From Gnetum montanum (taxonomy: Eukaryota > Streptophyta > Gnetopsida > Gnetales > Gnetaceae): a stretch of 64,000 bases of DNA. Positions 1 to 13,700 of the stretch are shown here, piece by piece. A model generated the notes under the pieces. The model saw only the letters and a list, made by a program, of their open reading frames with translations, was not told where the DNA came from and searched no databases. Positions within the stretch are counted from its first letter, which is position 1, and each line of letters opens with the position of its first letter. A program made the translations under genes and the position numbers. The stretch covers positions 151,534 through 215,533 of the forward strand of contig MNCI01002812.1 in NCBI GenBank assembly GCA_015680685.1, written 5' to 3'.

Positions 1-1202
1 AAATATAAAAGTACCGAGGTTTTCCAGCCCTTTCTATAAAGTTTCTTCTTGTTTAATCATTGAAAAGCATACAGGGAAGGAGTGCCAATGATATGACAAC
101 GTGGCGGTAATACAAAGTATAAGATACTTGTTCAAACCTATTAAAAAAAAAAACCTCAAAAACCGATCCTAGATGGAATCCTCTCGATTTCACAAACTGA
201 AAATCAGAAAGAAGCCTTCAATGTATAGCATAATTTACAATTTGCAAGGAAAAAAGGATGACACCAATGAGTATTTAGGATAATTCAAGTTAACAATTAT
301 TTCTTTTCCCCTAAGATGGGGTCATGGAGAAATGCCTCTAATCAAAAGGATCAAAGATATACAGCACAGATAAATTGAGCACCAAGATATAGGAAAAAGT
401 AATTGCTTTATGACGCAAAAAGATGAAAAACTGAGGATGTTACTTGGGAATTAATTGTTGCTGGATAAATGTTAAAAAAACTTGTGAAGTCTTATGTGAC
501 ATAAAACTCTACTTCGCGCATCATTAACATCCTCCATACGTCAATAAGTACTTCCTAGTATTTAATAAAGAAGGCTCTTTCTATATCTGCTTTTCCCAGT
601 ATTCAATATGTTTCTATTATTTTTCAGCAAGATAATGTTCCAGCTATATCTGTATGTTTGATTTCCAAAGATGAACTATGTATTTTGACTGCTTGCTTAG
701 GTGAAATAGCAAATGCCACAATTGTCAGTGCATTCCTAGATGTAGTAACATAAGATGTTAGATAACCAACGCAAACTTTTGGCTCTAGGCTACTACAAAT
801 GCAAAATAGGCCTCTAGATCCACATTGTTGATCACTTTTCTTACCATTATAGCTTCCTAAAGCTTATTCGTGCAATAGAATGAAGTGCATGCCTTAAAAT
901 GAGATAGAACCTTTCAGGATGTATGCATGCAAGCAGATATAAAAAAGAGCATTATGAATTTTGTCTTGTCTTAATCTGATTAAAGTGCATCTTAGAATAT
1001 TGTATAAAGTTGAAACCACCTTTTTTCTTTAACTACTTTGATATCTTTATTTGTATGAAATTTACATTTTACAGTGAGATGTTAATTGCCACATGTCATG
1101 AAAATTGCCATTCTTGTTATGCATGATGGAATTTAACATAAGGAAAATATAATTTCATATTAAAATTTTGATTGACTTGACTGATGTATCAATTTTCTGA
1201 AG
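1..1202 (+). other. Kinase intron, 5' end outside window
   Basis: AT-rich sequence with no recognisable exon, ending in an AG acceptor at 1201-1202. I searched it for the kinase glycine-rich loop and VAVK motif and found neither. No transposon could be named here. Confidence 0.5.
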
Positions 1203-1754
1203 GTAATGTTGTTGGAGAGATTGCATCATAGAAATTTAGTGAACCTGGTGGGCTACTGCATCAATAAACCTGGCTGCAACTTGTTAGCCTATGAGTATAT
1301 GACAAGTGGAAGCCTCTTCACTTGGCTACATGGTAAAAGCATGGTCTTTTAGCTATTTACTTCTCATGCTTTGTTGTGAAATGTCTCAGAAGAAAGCTTG
1401 CAGCAGGATTGTTTTACCTTGCTTAATAAAGTTCCACTAGACTTTGCTTTGTAGGTCAAAGCCAACAACCTACTTGGCAGCAAAGAGTGACTATTGCTCA
1501 GGACGTGGCCAGGGGTATTGAATATCTTCACAAAGGGGTATGAAAATCCATTTGCAGAGGCATAATATGTATTAGCATTTAAATTACAGTGAACGGTTCG
1601 ATGGTAAAAATTCACATAAACAATTTTGTGATTACTGTGATTTAAATGAAACTTCACTGTCTCTCCATTTTTAAGACTACAGGCAATTTCTCCAGTTATT
1701 CATCGAGATATCAAATCTTCAAATATATTACTGGATGCTTCAATGACTGCAAGG
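1203..1754 (+). CDS. Kinase exon cluster: helix C to HRD catalytic loop
   Basis: Three exons of the kinase gene. 1203-1332 encodes the segment after helix C through the hinge and ends in phase 1. 1455-1537 encodes the WQQRVTIAQDVARGIEYLH helix. 1683-1754 encodes VIHRDIKSSNILLD and ends in phase 0 directly before a perfect GTAAGT donor at 1755. The short introns, 1333-1454 and 1538-1682, are 122 and 145 bp, ordinary for plants. The acceptor before 1203 ends an intron of at least 1.2 kb. Confidence 0.85.
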
Positions 1755-4700
1755 GTAAGTTCCATGCAATGGCTTGGTTAGATAACTTCTTTATTTCTTG
1801 AACCTCATTATTTTTTGGTTTTAGAGATGAAAAGAAAAGTTTAGTAATGGCACCATAAGATTTGACACAACTAAAACGATCTCAAACTACCAATCCATTT
1901 CAAACCTGGGAAATAAAAACTTCTTGTAAGATCAAACACTTAGGCAGTATTTTCCCATTTTTTTTCATAATTTTTATTGTTCATCACCATACTCCATCTA
2001 GATTACTTTTCAAAAGTTCAACGATTTCTTTCTTTCCAAAGTTCAAATATCACATATGCTAGCAAAGCACTTCAAATTTTATTGGTTCACTGAAACACAA
2101 TGTATTTAATTATGTCCATTGATATTCTCTAGATTCGTTGGACTGTACCAGTATCATTAGTATAGCTATATATTTATGATATATATCTATTATTTGGCTG
2201 AGAGGATCTTTTATATTTTTCAAATTAATAAAATCTCAAATTGTTTGACTTAGAATTGATTTTCACATTGAAAACAAAAATCAAAACTAATGTACATTAT
2301 CTAAAATAATAATTCATGAAAAAAGTTATCTCTTAGTCAAGCATCATGATGATAATTATGTATTTACATTGACAAAGTCCAATTGGTTGGCAATTGGCCC
2401 TCACTATTACAATGATAAAATTTTTAAATTATTTCATAGTGACCGAAGAGGAGTCTATTAGACGAGGCTGGTAATTGGCCTCTCAGTGAAAATAAATTCA
2501 TTTTACAGAATTGAACTTATGTTCTGGGCTTTCCATGTTTAGAGTCTTACAACTAGGCTAACACTGTTGGAAACATGAAGCCAAGTACATTAATTGTTGT
2601 ATTTTCTTTTATGTTGCATTTGATGTGGGGATGTATTTTATCCCACATGTATTAGGATTGGGGTTTGGGCTTCATGTTTCTTCATAAATAGAAGGCTTGG
2701 GGTAGCCTTTAGTGTGTGCTTAAAAGTGAAAGCATTGTATCAAGGTTTTACCTTGGAGACGTGAGTCTTGTTGGTGTTGATCTAAGATTTATTGGAATAA
2801 CAGATTGTGTGTTTGAAAAGTTGCAAGGACGGCTTGTGTCCTTAAGATTTGAGAAGAATAGAAAGCAGATCAGCATTGTTGTGGAAGTAGGGTAAAAGGG
2901 GCCCGAATCACATAACTCTCTGTGTTCTTGTGCTATTTCCTTTTTACTATTTTCATTCTATTATGACAGCAAATGTTTGCTAGAGTTTGGAATGTTTTGA
3001 GAGTGGTTTATAGTGTTTCTTACAGTGCAATATTTTGCCTCTAATGATTTATTCAGATCTGTAGGGTTTTTAATAATTTCTCTAGAGCATTTGTAGTGTG
3101 TTTTCAGATCTGTGTTTTTAGATCTAATTGTTTTCAGATCTGATCATAACAACTGGTATCGAAGCAAGGTTTAAAAAGATGGAGAGGCTGCAAACAACGA
3201 AAAGATTGGTAGGAAGGAACTGGAACGTTTGGAGCATTTTGATGAAGGCTATTTTAGCACAAAAGGATTGCCAAGAGGCCCTAGATCCCTCTCAACCAGC
3301 AGGAATGTCAACTGCTGATTGGAGGAAAATTAAGACTAGGGCATTGTCTTTCATTCATCCTACCCTAAGCAATGGGATTTTGGCCTCAATCAAATCAGAT
3401 ATGGATCCGCATGATCTGTGGCAAACGCTGAAGAATAGGTTTGACAAAGTATCAGGTTTGAATACCTTTCACATTTATTAGAAAGTTTTTAGATGCAAGA
3501 AGAGATTTGATGCGCCTTTTCAAGATCATTTGGATGAGATGATGGGAAATCTGAATAAGTTGGAGGAATATAAAATTGTTATTCTAGATCTAGTTAAATC
3601 CTATGCTTTGTTAGACTCCTTACCTGATTCCTGGTCTGCAATTGTGACATCTATTACTACTTCTATGAGTGTTTCATCTATGACATTTGAACAGGTTGTG
3701 TCTACCCTTCAAGATTTAGAAGTAAGAGTAGATGAATCTTTTAGATTTGGAAATGTTCATGTAGCAGAGGAAAGAGGTAGAAGTAGGAGACGTTTCCCAA
3801 GTAGGGGGAGAAGCACGGACAGAGGAGTATCACATGGCAGAACTCAAACTTAAGAATGCTGGTACTGTAAGAAGAAAGGTCATTTGAAGAAGGATTGCTT
3901 TGCATGGAAAGCACAGAAAAATAAAGGAAAAGGAAAGGAGAAGAAGTCAGAAGAAGGAACATTAGAGATACATGTAGCTGATGAAAACATCAGTTTTCTG
4001 ATTCAAGAACAATGTACAATGGTGGCAGATGGATGTAGCAGTGACATCTGGTTGATTGACTCAGGTGCCTCCTTTCATATTTGTCCAGATAAGTCTTGTT
4101 TTGCATCTTATCATAAAGTTGAATCTAGTTTTGTATATGCTGCTAATGGAAAAGCTTTAAAAGTTCTTGGAATTGGAAGTATAAGTTTGCAACAAGCAGG
4201 GATGCCAAAGGTGACAATAGATAACGTTAGACATGTTCCTGAAGTTACAAAGAAGTTGATTTCAGTTCCACAGCTGGATGATTCAGGTCTGAATTTCAGT
4301 AGTGGAGGTGGGCATTGGAGGATTTCCAAGGGAATCATGACCATTCTGAAAGGAAAGAAGGAGGGCAGCTTATATACATTGATGGCAGATTCATGCAACT
4401 CTATTGCAACAGTTTCTGATACAGAAAATTCTGAAGTATGGCATAGACGTCTTGGACACATTGGCTGGTCAAGCTTAAAGGTACTTCAAAATCAGACTCT
4501 CATTCCTGTATTTTCTTATGCTCAAACTGATTGCAAAGACTGTTTAGTTGGAAAATCTAGGAGAGTAAACTTTCGTAGGGATTTGGACAGCAGAAAGAAA
4601 AATATGTTAGAATTGGTTTATTCTGATGTTTGTGGTCCTATGAATCCCATTTCTCTTGGTGGATCTATTTATTTTGTAACTTTCATAGATGATTGTACAA

Positions 4701-7700
4701 GGAAGGTTTGGGTTTATATGCTGAAATCAAAAGATGAAGTGTTTTCAGTTTTCAAAACATTTGTTGCAAGAGTAGAAAATGAAACAGGTCTGAAAATAAA
4801 ATGTTTGCAAACTGATAATGGTGGGGAGTACACTTCTAAAGTATTTGCTGATTTTTGCAACATCAAAGGAATTAGGCACATTCGTACCCCTCCTGGTACA
4901 CCACAGGAAAATGGAGTTGCTGAAAGATGCAACAGAACATTGCTGGATCGTGCTAGAACAATGGTTTCAGGTGCAGGCCTACCTAAGACATTTTGGGGAG
5001 AGGCAGTTATGACTGCTGCATATTTGGTGAACAGGTCTCCACATTCTTCAATTGATAATGCTATTCCAGAAGTTGTTTGGAAAGGTAAAAACGTTTCATA
5101 CAGTCATTTAAGAGTTTTTGGATGTGAGGCATTTATGCATATTCCAAAGGAAAACAGAACTAAGATGGAAGACAGGGCTAAAAGTTGCATATTTGTTGGA
5201 TATGGAGAAGATGAGTTAGGATTCAGACTTTGGGATCCTGAATTGAAACGTGTAGTGAGATCAAGGGACGTTAAATTCAGAGAAAATGTGATGTTTAGTG
5301 AGCTGCAAAAGAAAGACAAGGACAGAAATGGCTCAGAAAGCATAAGGACTCCTCTTAGCGTGACTGAAGAAATTGAAAATGATGAAACTCATGGATTTTC
5401 CAGATCTGGAAACGTTGGACAACATGCTGAAAGTACTTGGCAGCAAGCTGAGAACTTAGGACAGCAAGGAGAAAATGCAGGACAGCAAGAAAATGAGGTA
5501 GAAGATGATGAACAAGAAGCTACAGATGTGTCTCATTGGGTTAGAAGGTCAACCAGAACTACCAAACCTCCTGACAGGTACTCTCCCTCATTGAATTATG
5601 TACTTTACAGCGATAATGGTGAACCAGAAACAGTGAAGGAAGCCATGACATGTGTTGATGCCACAAAGTGGAAGGCAGCTATGAATGATGAATGGGAATC
5701 ACTCCAACAGAACAAAACCTGGGAGCTAGTTCAGTTGCCAAAAGGGAGAAAACCCTTGGAGTGCAGGTGGCTATACAGAATTAAATCAGAGGCAAATGGG
5801 GAAAAACGTTTCAAGGCTAGGTTGGTGGTGAAAGGCTATGCACAGAAACCAGGTATTGACTTTCAAGAAATTTTTTCTCCAGTGGTAAAACACTCTTCTA
5901 TACGTTTAGTGCTATCATTGGTGGCCTGCATGGACTTAGAGTTGGAACAACTTGATATAAAAACAGCATTCCTCCATGGAGATTTGGAGGAGGAAATTTA
6001 CATGAAACAGCCAGAAGGGTATGAAGAACAACAAGGTTCAGGTCTGGTTTGTAGACTGAAAAAGAGTTTATATGGTTTGAAACAAGCCCCTAGGCAGTGG
6101 TATAAAAGGTTTGATACTTTCATGAAGAAGCTATCTTATCAGAAAAACAACCTAGACCACTGTGTGTATTTTTCTGGAGATATTTCAGGTAAATTTACAG
6201 TGTTGTTGTTGTATGTTGATGATATGCTAATTGCTGGAAATGATATAGCAGAGATAAAACATTTAAAATTGGAAATGGGCAAAGAATTTGCTATGAAAGA
6301 TTTGGGACAGGCAAAGAAAATTCTTGGTATGAATATTTACAGGGACAGAAAAAGGAAGAAGCTGTGGTTGAGTCAGGAAGACTACATTGGAAAGGTTCTA
6401 AAGCATTTCAACATGGAGGATGCAAAACCTGTAAGTACACCTTTTTCAGCACAATTTAATTTATCAAAGAAGGACTGTCCACAGTCAAAAGAGGATTTTG
6501 AAAAGGTGAAAAATATCCCATATACTTCTGCTGTTGGGTCATTGATGTATGCCATGGTTTGTACACGTCCTGATATTGCTTATGCTGTTGGAGTAGTTAG
6601 TAGATTTATGACCAACTATGGGTGGAATCACTGGTTAGCTGTCAAATGGATTTTAAAATATTTAAAAGGCACAAAAGCGCATTGCTTATGTTTTGGAGAT
6701 GCTAATCTGCACATTGAAGGCTTTGTAGATGCAAACTTTGTTCCTGATCATGATACAAGACGATCTTCTACAGGGTACACATTTATTTTTGGTGGTGCAG
6801 CAGTGAGTTGGTTGTCATGTCTACAACCACTCGTAACTTTATCTACAACTGAATCAGAGTACGTAGCCCTCATAGAAGCATGCAAGGAGATGTTATGGAT
6901 GAAGAGATTTTTGCAGTCTCTTGGATTAAAACAACAAAGGTATGCTGTGTTTTGTGATAGTTTGAGTGCAATCCATCTTGCAAAGAATTCTGCCTTTCAT
7001 GCCAGGACATATAGATGTCCGATTCCACTTCATAAGAGAAATCATAGAGGATGGCTTGGTGCATGTTCAAAAGGTCCATACAAAGCTCAATGTTGCTGAT
7101 GCTTTAACAAAACCAGTGATAGCTGAAAAACACATTTTCTGTAGGAAGAAGCTTGGGATAACTGAAGCTTAATCAGAAGTGCACATCTCTTAAAGGCTGG
7201 TTGGATTTGTCTTCAAGGGGGAGTTTGTTGGAAAAATGAAGACAAATACATTAATTGTTGTATTTCCTTTTATGTTGCATTTGATGTGGGGAGGTGTTTT
7301 ATCCCACATGTATTAGGATTGGGGTTTGGTCCTCATGTTTCTTCATAAATAGAAGGCTTGGGGTAGCCTTTAGTGTGTGCTTCAAAGTGAAAGCATTGTA
7401 TCAAGGTTTTACCTTGGAGACGTGAGTCTTGTTGGTGTTGATCTGAGATCTGTTGGAATAACAGATTGTGTGTTTGAAAAGTTGCAAGGACGGCTTGTGT
7501 CCTTAAGATTTGAGAAGAATAGAAGACAGATCAGCATTGTTGTGGAAGTAGGGTAAAAGGGGCCCGAATCACGTAACTCTTTGTGTTCTTGTGCTATTTC
7601 CTTTTTATTGTTTTCATTCTGTTATCACAGCAAATGTTTGCTAGAGTTTGGAATGTTTTGAGAGTGTTTTATAGTGTTTCTTACAGTGCAATATTTTGCC

Positions 7701-10700
7701 TCTAATGATTTATTTAGATCTGTAGGCTTTTTAATAATTTCTTTAGAGCATTTGTAGTGTGTTTTCAGATCTGTGTTTTTCAGATCTGTGTTTTCAGATC
7801 TAATTGTTTTCAGATCTGATCATAACAAACACCTCATTGTTCTACTCTGTTCCACTGATCCATGTCTAGGCTGTTGCCAAATTTTGTAAAGAATTTAACA
7901 TTATGAAATGTTTTGCCTAAACTATATTCCAACTAAGAGTAATTGCAAGGCAATTTCTTAGAGATATGATTGTTAGCCTTAGAAGCATTCTTATAGAAGC
8001 AACAATTGCTAATCATTGGTCATCCTTGTTAAATTGAGTTATTTATTATTAAAATCTTTTTCTTTTTGCATTGTTTGAAAAATACATGAACTTTAAGGAG
8101 GCTCACTACCTTTTAATAAATAGCTTCCTTATCTATTTGCTTTATCTAAAACTTGGTACAAGTGCTTGTTTTTCTATAATCAATGGTCAACATCGTTAGA
8201 TTTTATACAGTGATTTTTTGTTATGTACGCACTATTTCTAGTCCTTTCCATAATGCCAAAGCACTAATAACATGCTAACCTTGTAAAAATTCTTTGTTTG
8301 GTTAAATATTTTATTGTTATGACTTTAGCCAATCTCACATCCTTATTCTCAATCCTCATGCCAACATTACTAGAAGAACCATGTTCAAATATTTTTCAAC
8401 AAAGAAAAGATATTTAAGTTTAAACCCACTACATGTCGATGAGTAAAAATTTGTATGCTAGTGTAATAGGTGCATTTCTTTCACCTTCATAATCTTGCAA
8501 AAGAAAATCACATTCTAATTTCTCTTGTCTCTTAACTCCTTGGTCGGTGTCCATAAGCTTTATTTTTTTAACAAGTAAAAAGATACTAAGGTGAGATGAT
8601 CAAGAAATAAATTAAAGTTTTAGAACAATCAGATTGTTCTGGGGATCTTGACAAATAGCAAAGTGAGATGATCAAATATTTGAAAAAATATAGTAGTCAT
8701 ATCAAAGTACCCATCTAATCCAATCCTTGGTGATGAGCGGTGAGGTACCCTTACACTCAACTATACGAATACGAGCATTCATGTGGGATCCGGTCGAACT
8801 CCAAGGACTAAGTGCTTATGCGCCTTCATAGAACAAGGATGGGTTAGGCAATCGTTGTCTTCCTAAGCTTACTTGTATGGCACTATTGTATGGTTAAGTA
8901 AACTTGAGGTATGTGATTTTTATGGTTTTTTATGTTTTATGTTCCTGGTGCTTAAAATGGAGAAATGAAATAATTAAATAACTAATTTAATTTAACTAAT
9001 CAACTAGGCCCTAGCTAGTCCTAACACGAGCATCCGTTCTCACTCTCCGTATACATCCTGAACCAGTGTAACACCACTGGGATTACCAAATGCTAGTCGT
9101 TACTGGGTTACCAAGTGTTCGATGTAGGCTCGAAGTGGTCGTATTGAGTGTGCTTACTATTGAAAATTAACAAATCAATAAAAACAACCAATTAATTAAT
9201 GAAAGCATCAAATAACTGTAAATAACATTAAATGCAATAAATAAGCTATTCTGAATGTTGCAAGGTTTATCACAAAGTTCGTCTTTATTTCCAAACACAA
9301 GGTGTGCTCAGGTACACAATGCTCGAATAAGGATCCGTTCACTTTATGACTCCTACTGTAGACACTTAGAAATAATTCTAACTTTGGAAAGGGAAAATTG
9401 CAAGAGTTCGGGTAAGGGACTACGAAACTACTTCCGAAACCAAGTGCCCCGGTCTCTTATTTATAGGCAACGAGATAGGTTCTGATATCGGGTGTCCGAT
9501 ATCGTTTGTCGGGCTCCGATATTGCAGACCCGATATCGTGGATGCGATATTGCGACTCATCACTTGGAAATGAAAATACTAAGATATGATAGTTCCAATG
9601 TATACTAGACACATGTGTGAGCTCTTGCCAAAATGAATGGGCAATAAGGCATCAAAACAAATAATGATCAATGGGCTTAGATTGTGCCCTACACTTTATA
9701 CAAAGCATAATTTTCCATACAGACATTTTGACATAAAACATTACACTTTGGAAACATAATATCCTTTTACCATGCCTTTTTTAGAGGATCTTTAATACTT
9801 GGAGCCAACAACTTATATTGATGAGAGTCACCCCAATGAATGTATTGCCCTTCAACATGCACATTCATTTTAAACTAAACTTCTTAAAACTTTGCCCTAT
9901 TAGGTTAGCATACGTTATAGGAGGTGCATTGTAAAACAAAATATTATTGTAAAGGTACTTGGCAAGCATCACTTGAAGCCATGGCTTGTCCTTAGTGTAA
10001 AGTTCCCAAATCAATTTACCAAACAATGCCAAATTGATGTGGTGAAGATGTCTAACACTCAACCACCTTCTTAAATATGTTGTTAAGTCAAATCCCATTA
10101 TATATTGTAAAAACTTCTACTCTTAGTATAAGACCAAAGAAATTGACACTCCACTTTTTTTCTAGGATATTCACAACTGCTTCTAGGGCTTTGTAGCAAG
10201 ATAGGAAATAAAGGGGCATAACATGTAGCCAAATGATTCCAAAAATTGATTTTCATTTGTCCAATGAAGAGAAAACTGGTTAGATATTTGGTTGGCATAT
10301 TATCTTCCTAACATTGCACTTGGGAGTAAAGAGCTTGAAAGCCTAGTTTGGGGTTCCAAAATTAAAAATTTTAAATTTAGGTAAAATTGATTTGTAGTAT
10401 AGATGCACAAGCAAAAAATTAAAGTAATCATATGCATTTATGAGGATGGAATTAGTTCCTTGTAACAAAATAAAAGTATCATTTACAAATTGAGAATGAG
10501 TAAAGTTAGAGCAACCAAAAGTAGAGGTAGTTCCTTTGATAAGTTGTTGCTGTTTGTGTTTTCTAATAATAGCACCAAATATGGAGAGATTAAGTCTCCT
10601 TGTCATAGTTCATTTCTAGCCATAAAATCTCTCATGCATTGTCCATAGCCAAAATTGTGAGTTAGGTACCGTTATAGATGACTAAGCTTATGCAACCAAT

Positions 10701-13700
10701 GATTTGGAAAAACAAACTTGACTAAGATTGTATCAAGATATTCCTAGGAAATTTTATCATAGGTTTTGCTTATGTATAATTTCAAAGCAATGCTTCAATC
10801 TTTTGAAAGGTGAGATGAATGAAGATATCCTATGTAAGAAAAACCTAGTCTAAAATGTACATTCTAGCTAGCAACAAATCTAGCTTGTTTGGGTGCAATA
10901 GTGGAATAAAAAATTTTGCTAACTTTATTAGCCATTAATTTAGAGATAGTCTTATACATGGTTATGTATAAATTAGGATTATCACCTAGAACTTCAATGC
11001 TCATCTTACCAAGAAGATCTTGTTGGGGGGCGGGGGGGGGGGGTGTCGGTCACTAGATGAGTAAAAGCATAACCTATTTGAGTGGTTACACCCAAGCTTG
11101 AACCTATGTCTTCCAACTTGAGAAACAAGCACCTTACCATTACTCTAAATGATGGTCCCTATGATTGTGTCTCTACTTAAGACTCTTTTCAATAGGGGTT
11201 TATATATAGTCAAATGAACATTAGGGGTGGAAATCAAATTTTATGTCGACTGAATAAGCTTTTGACTTGTATCTCTTGGTACCAATGCTTTCCTCTTGTA
11301 ACTGCTCATCATTGGCCCACCCTATTGCATAATGAAGTCATGGGAACATTGTTGGAATCAATTAAATAAATTGGGAAAAATTGTGTAGCACAAGTGGGCC
11401 AAATAGTTTTAGAGACTATCCAATTCAGTTTTCTTCAAATACTGAAAAAAATGTATCATGCCATGATAACTTGGAGCAGGGAGAATCCTCTTAATTGGCA
11501 TTAACAAAAGAAAGATTTATTTATGCAATTGGATGAGCTTCAACAAGAGATGGAAATGATGGGGTTGGTTTCAATATTGTCGAGAACATGAATGCGAACT
11601 TTTTTAATCCCTAGAGAATACTCAGCAACAGGAACTCATTTTTTTGGAAGCAAAGATCCAAAACAAAATTTCTGTTATAAGATGATGCTAGCACTTGTTT
11701 CTTCTCCTAGTATGTTTCAATTGGGCATGCCAAACCTAAGATTCCATAATTAGACTAGGCAAACAGAACAATCACTTCTATTCTTATTCAAATTTCAAAT
11801 ATTGCCTTGAATTTCTGCCAAGATCTTCTATTTAAAGGTTTAGAGGTTGCTCAAATGCTCCACAAGAATTGTTGAAAACCATGGATGCCAAACTTTCTGC
11901 TTAGGATCTTAACATCCTTAATACAATACAATCCTCTAAAGAAGTTTTGAACACAATTCTCTAAAGAATTTTTGAACACAATTAAACTATGGCAAAAAAA
12001 AAAAGAAAGCCCTAGGTGCGGATGGTCTTACGATTGATTATTTTCAAAACTTTTTGGTATATTGTAGGGAAGGATATTTGTGATTTTGTGTTCAAATTTT
12101 GGATGGCTAATTGCTTTCTCAATGAAATGATAACATCCATAAAGTGAGAGTGGGCAACCATATTGTAATACCCATTCATAGGGAGCAAGAGGTAGCACCC
12201 GAAGCCCCCCAAAAAGAAAGCTAGTTGAAAGAAGAAAANGAAAGCTAGCTGAAAGAAGAAAATGCCTAGGTGGCTTTCTTTCTACAACAATCAACTAACA
12301 TTAACCTATAAAATTAAAACAAAATCAAAAACGCCTAGATCTAGCTCTAAAATAGGTCAATCAATATTAATTTTAAGAATTAAGATATAATTTTATAAAG
12401 AAATAGCCATAGTAAAATATTTATGCAAGATTCATTAGACTAAAAAAAAATCAAACTTTTTATTATTCAACCAAAAAAGAAATATCTAATCAGGATCCTT
12501 TACAGATTTGTAAACCAAAGAAATGACCACAAAAGCAGATAAATTAATAATCTCATATTTGTTCAATCACATAATAATATTTTATAATTTATAGCAACAC
12601 ACAAAACAAGATCATTTAAATTTAAGTCTTGTAACCAGTTTACCATTAATCATTTAATCAGGAAATTCATATGTTCAATAGTAGAGAATAAATAAATCTC
12701 AACCATAAATTAACATATTAGGTTTTCTCCCACTCCATCAACTTATAGAAAGATATCAAAATTAGACTTGAGAAGTTATAGGGAAAAAAAGTATAATTCA
12801 AGATTCAAATCCAAGATTTATGCATTCAAAGGGGGAGGGTTCATTAACCAAATTCCAACCATAATCCAAAAATTCAACAATTTTAAAACATTCACAATTA
12901 TTGATGGGCCCAATGATACTCTCGCTTTTTGCTGGTGGTACCAATCCTCATATCAGGGATCCTTGGCCTGTGTTGGCAATCTTTTGCCAAAAATGCTCCA
13001 AATCATTATGGGTGTTTCTAAATTGTTACAGAAACAACTCTCATCCAAGTCATTTAGGTGTGAGAGTGTAGAGGACAGGCAAAGAGATCCAAAAAAAGGT
13101 ATTAAAGGTTTCAAAAATCTAAGCTTACAACAACAATCTTGATATTTTCATACAAGCATTATGAAGGTGGTTAGACAAGCAAGAAGGGAGAAGTTTGAGA
13201 AAATCAGCTCTTGCTAGCCACTATCAAACATAACAAAGATGGATCATTTTACCTCCTTGCTTAGATATCTTGCTTACTAGGAGGAATTATCAGAATATTG
13301 GATTGCTATGTTGCACTTGTTTTCTTTCTCCTTGCTATCTCTTGTAGCAGCGACAATCTTCTCTCCCTTCCTAGCCACACTCCTTGTTGTATCTCTCTTT
13401 TTTTTTGTTCTGCTTAGCTACTTTTGCTTTCTATCCTTTTTTTTCCTCTCCTCCTCTCCTTATTTGTAGGTGGAATAAGGGATAATGGATGGTTTCTTGT
13501 AATGGACTTCTTGGGAACTGTTCGTATTTTTTTCTTTCTTTTCAAAGTTCTCTCTCTCTCTCTCTCTTCAGTAATGAGTCATGAGTTCAATTCTCTTCAT
13601 GATCACTATAAAAAAATTAATAAAATATATTCACAAGTTAATAAAATATGTATATTCACAAGTTGTAGGTTCAATTTCTAAATCAACAATTTTCAATATT

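Larger units (their letters stand above)
2565..7827 (+). mobile_element. Ty1/copia LTR retrotransposon, full length
   Basis: A 5,263 bp element in the kinase intron, in the same sense as the gene. LTRs of 587 and 602 bp begin TGTTGG and end ATAACA. The five bases AACAC flank it at 2560-2564 and 7828-7832, a perfect target-site duplication. The primer site follows the 5' LTR (TGGTATCGAAGC near 3155, resembling the initiator-Met tRNA site) and a purine tract AAGGGGGAG precedes the 3' LTR. Domain order is gag, protease, integrase, RT, RNase H, which defines copia; the protease and gag-pre-integrase wording suggests the Tork/Tnt1 branch, tentatively. The LTRs look about 95-96% identical by eye. 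Confidence 0.95.

Noticed and set aside
55-150. Possible upstream kinase exon reading DNVAVIQ before a GTATAAG donor-like site
   Set aside because: An in-frame stop lies just upstream and the flanking residues do not fit the kinase N-lobe.
1364-1657. 97-codon open frame on the minus strand
   Set aside because: It overlaps two kinase exons and their introns on the opposite strand and has no recognisable product.
5104-5343. Minus-strand open frames within copia pol (also 4111-4461, 4714-4932, 3741-3962)
   Set aside because: Complementary shadows of a well-supported pol frame.
11041-11160. Possible tRNA gene from A- and B-box-like sequence
   Set aside because: No cloverleaf can be drawn and a matching copy exists elsewhere, so a SINE-like repeat is the better explanation.
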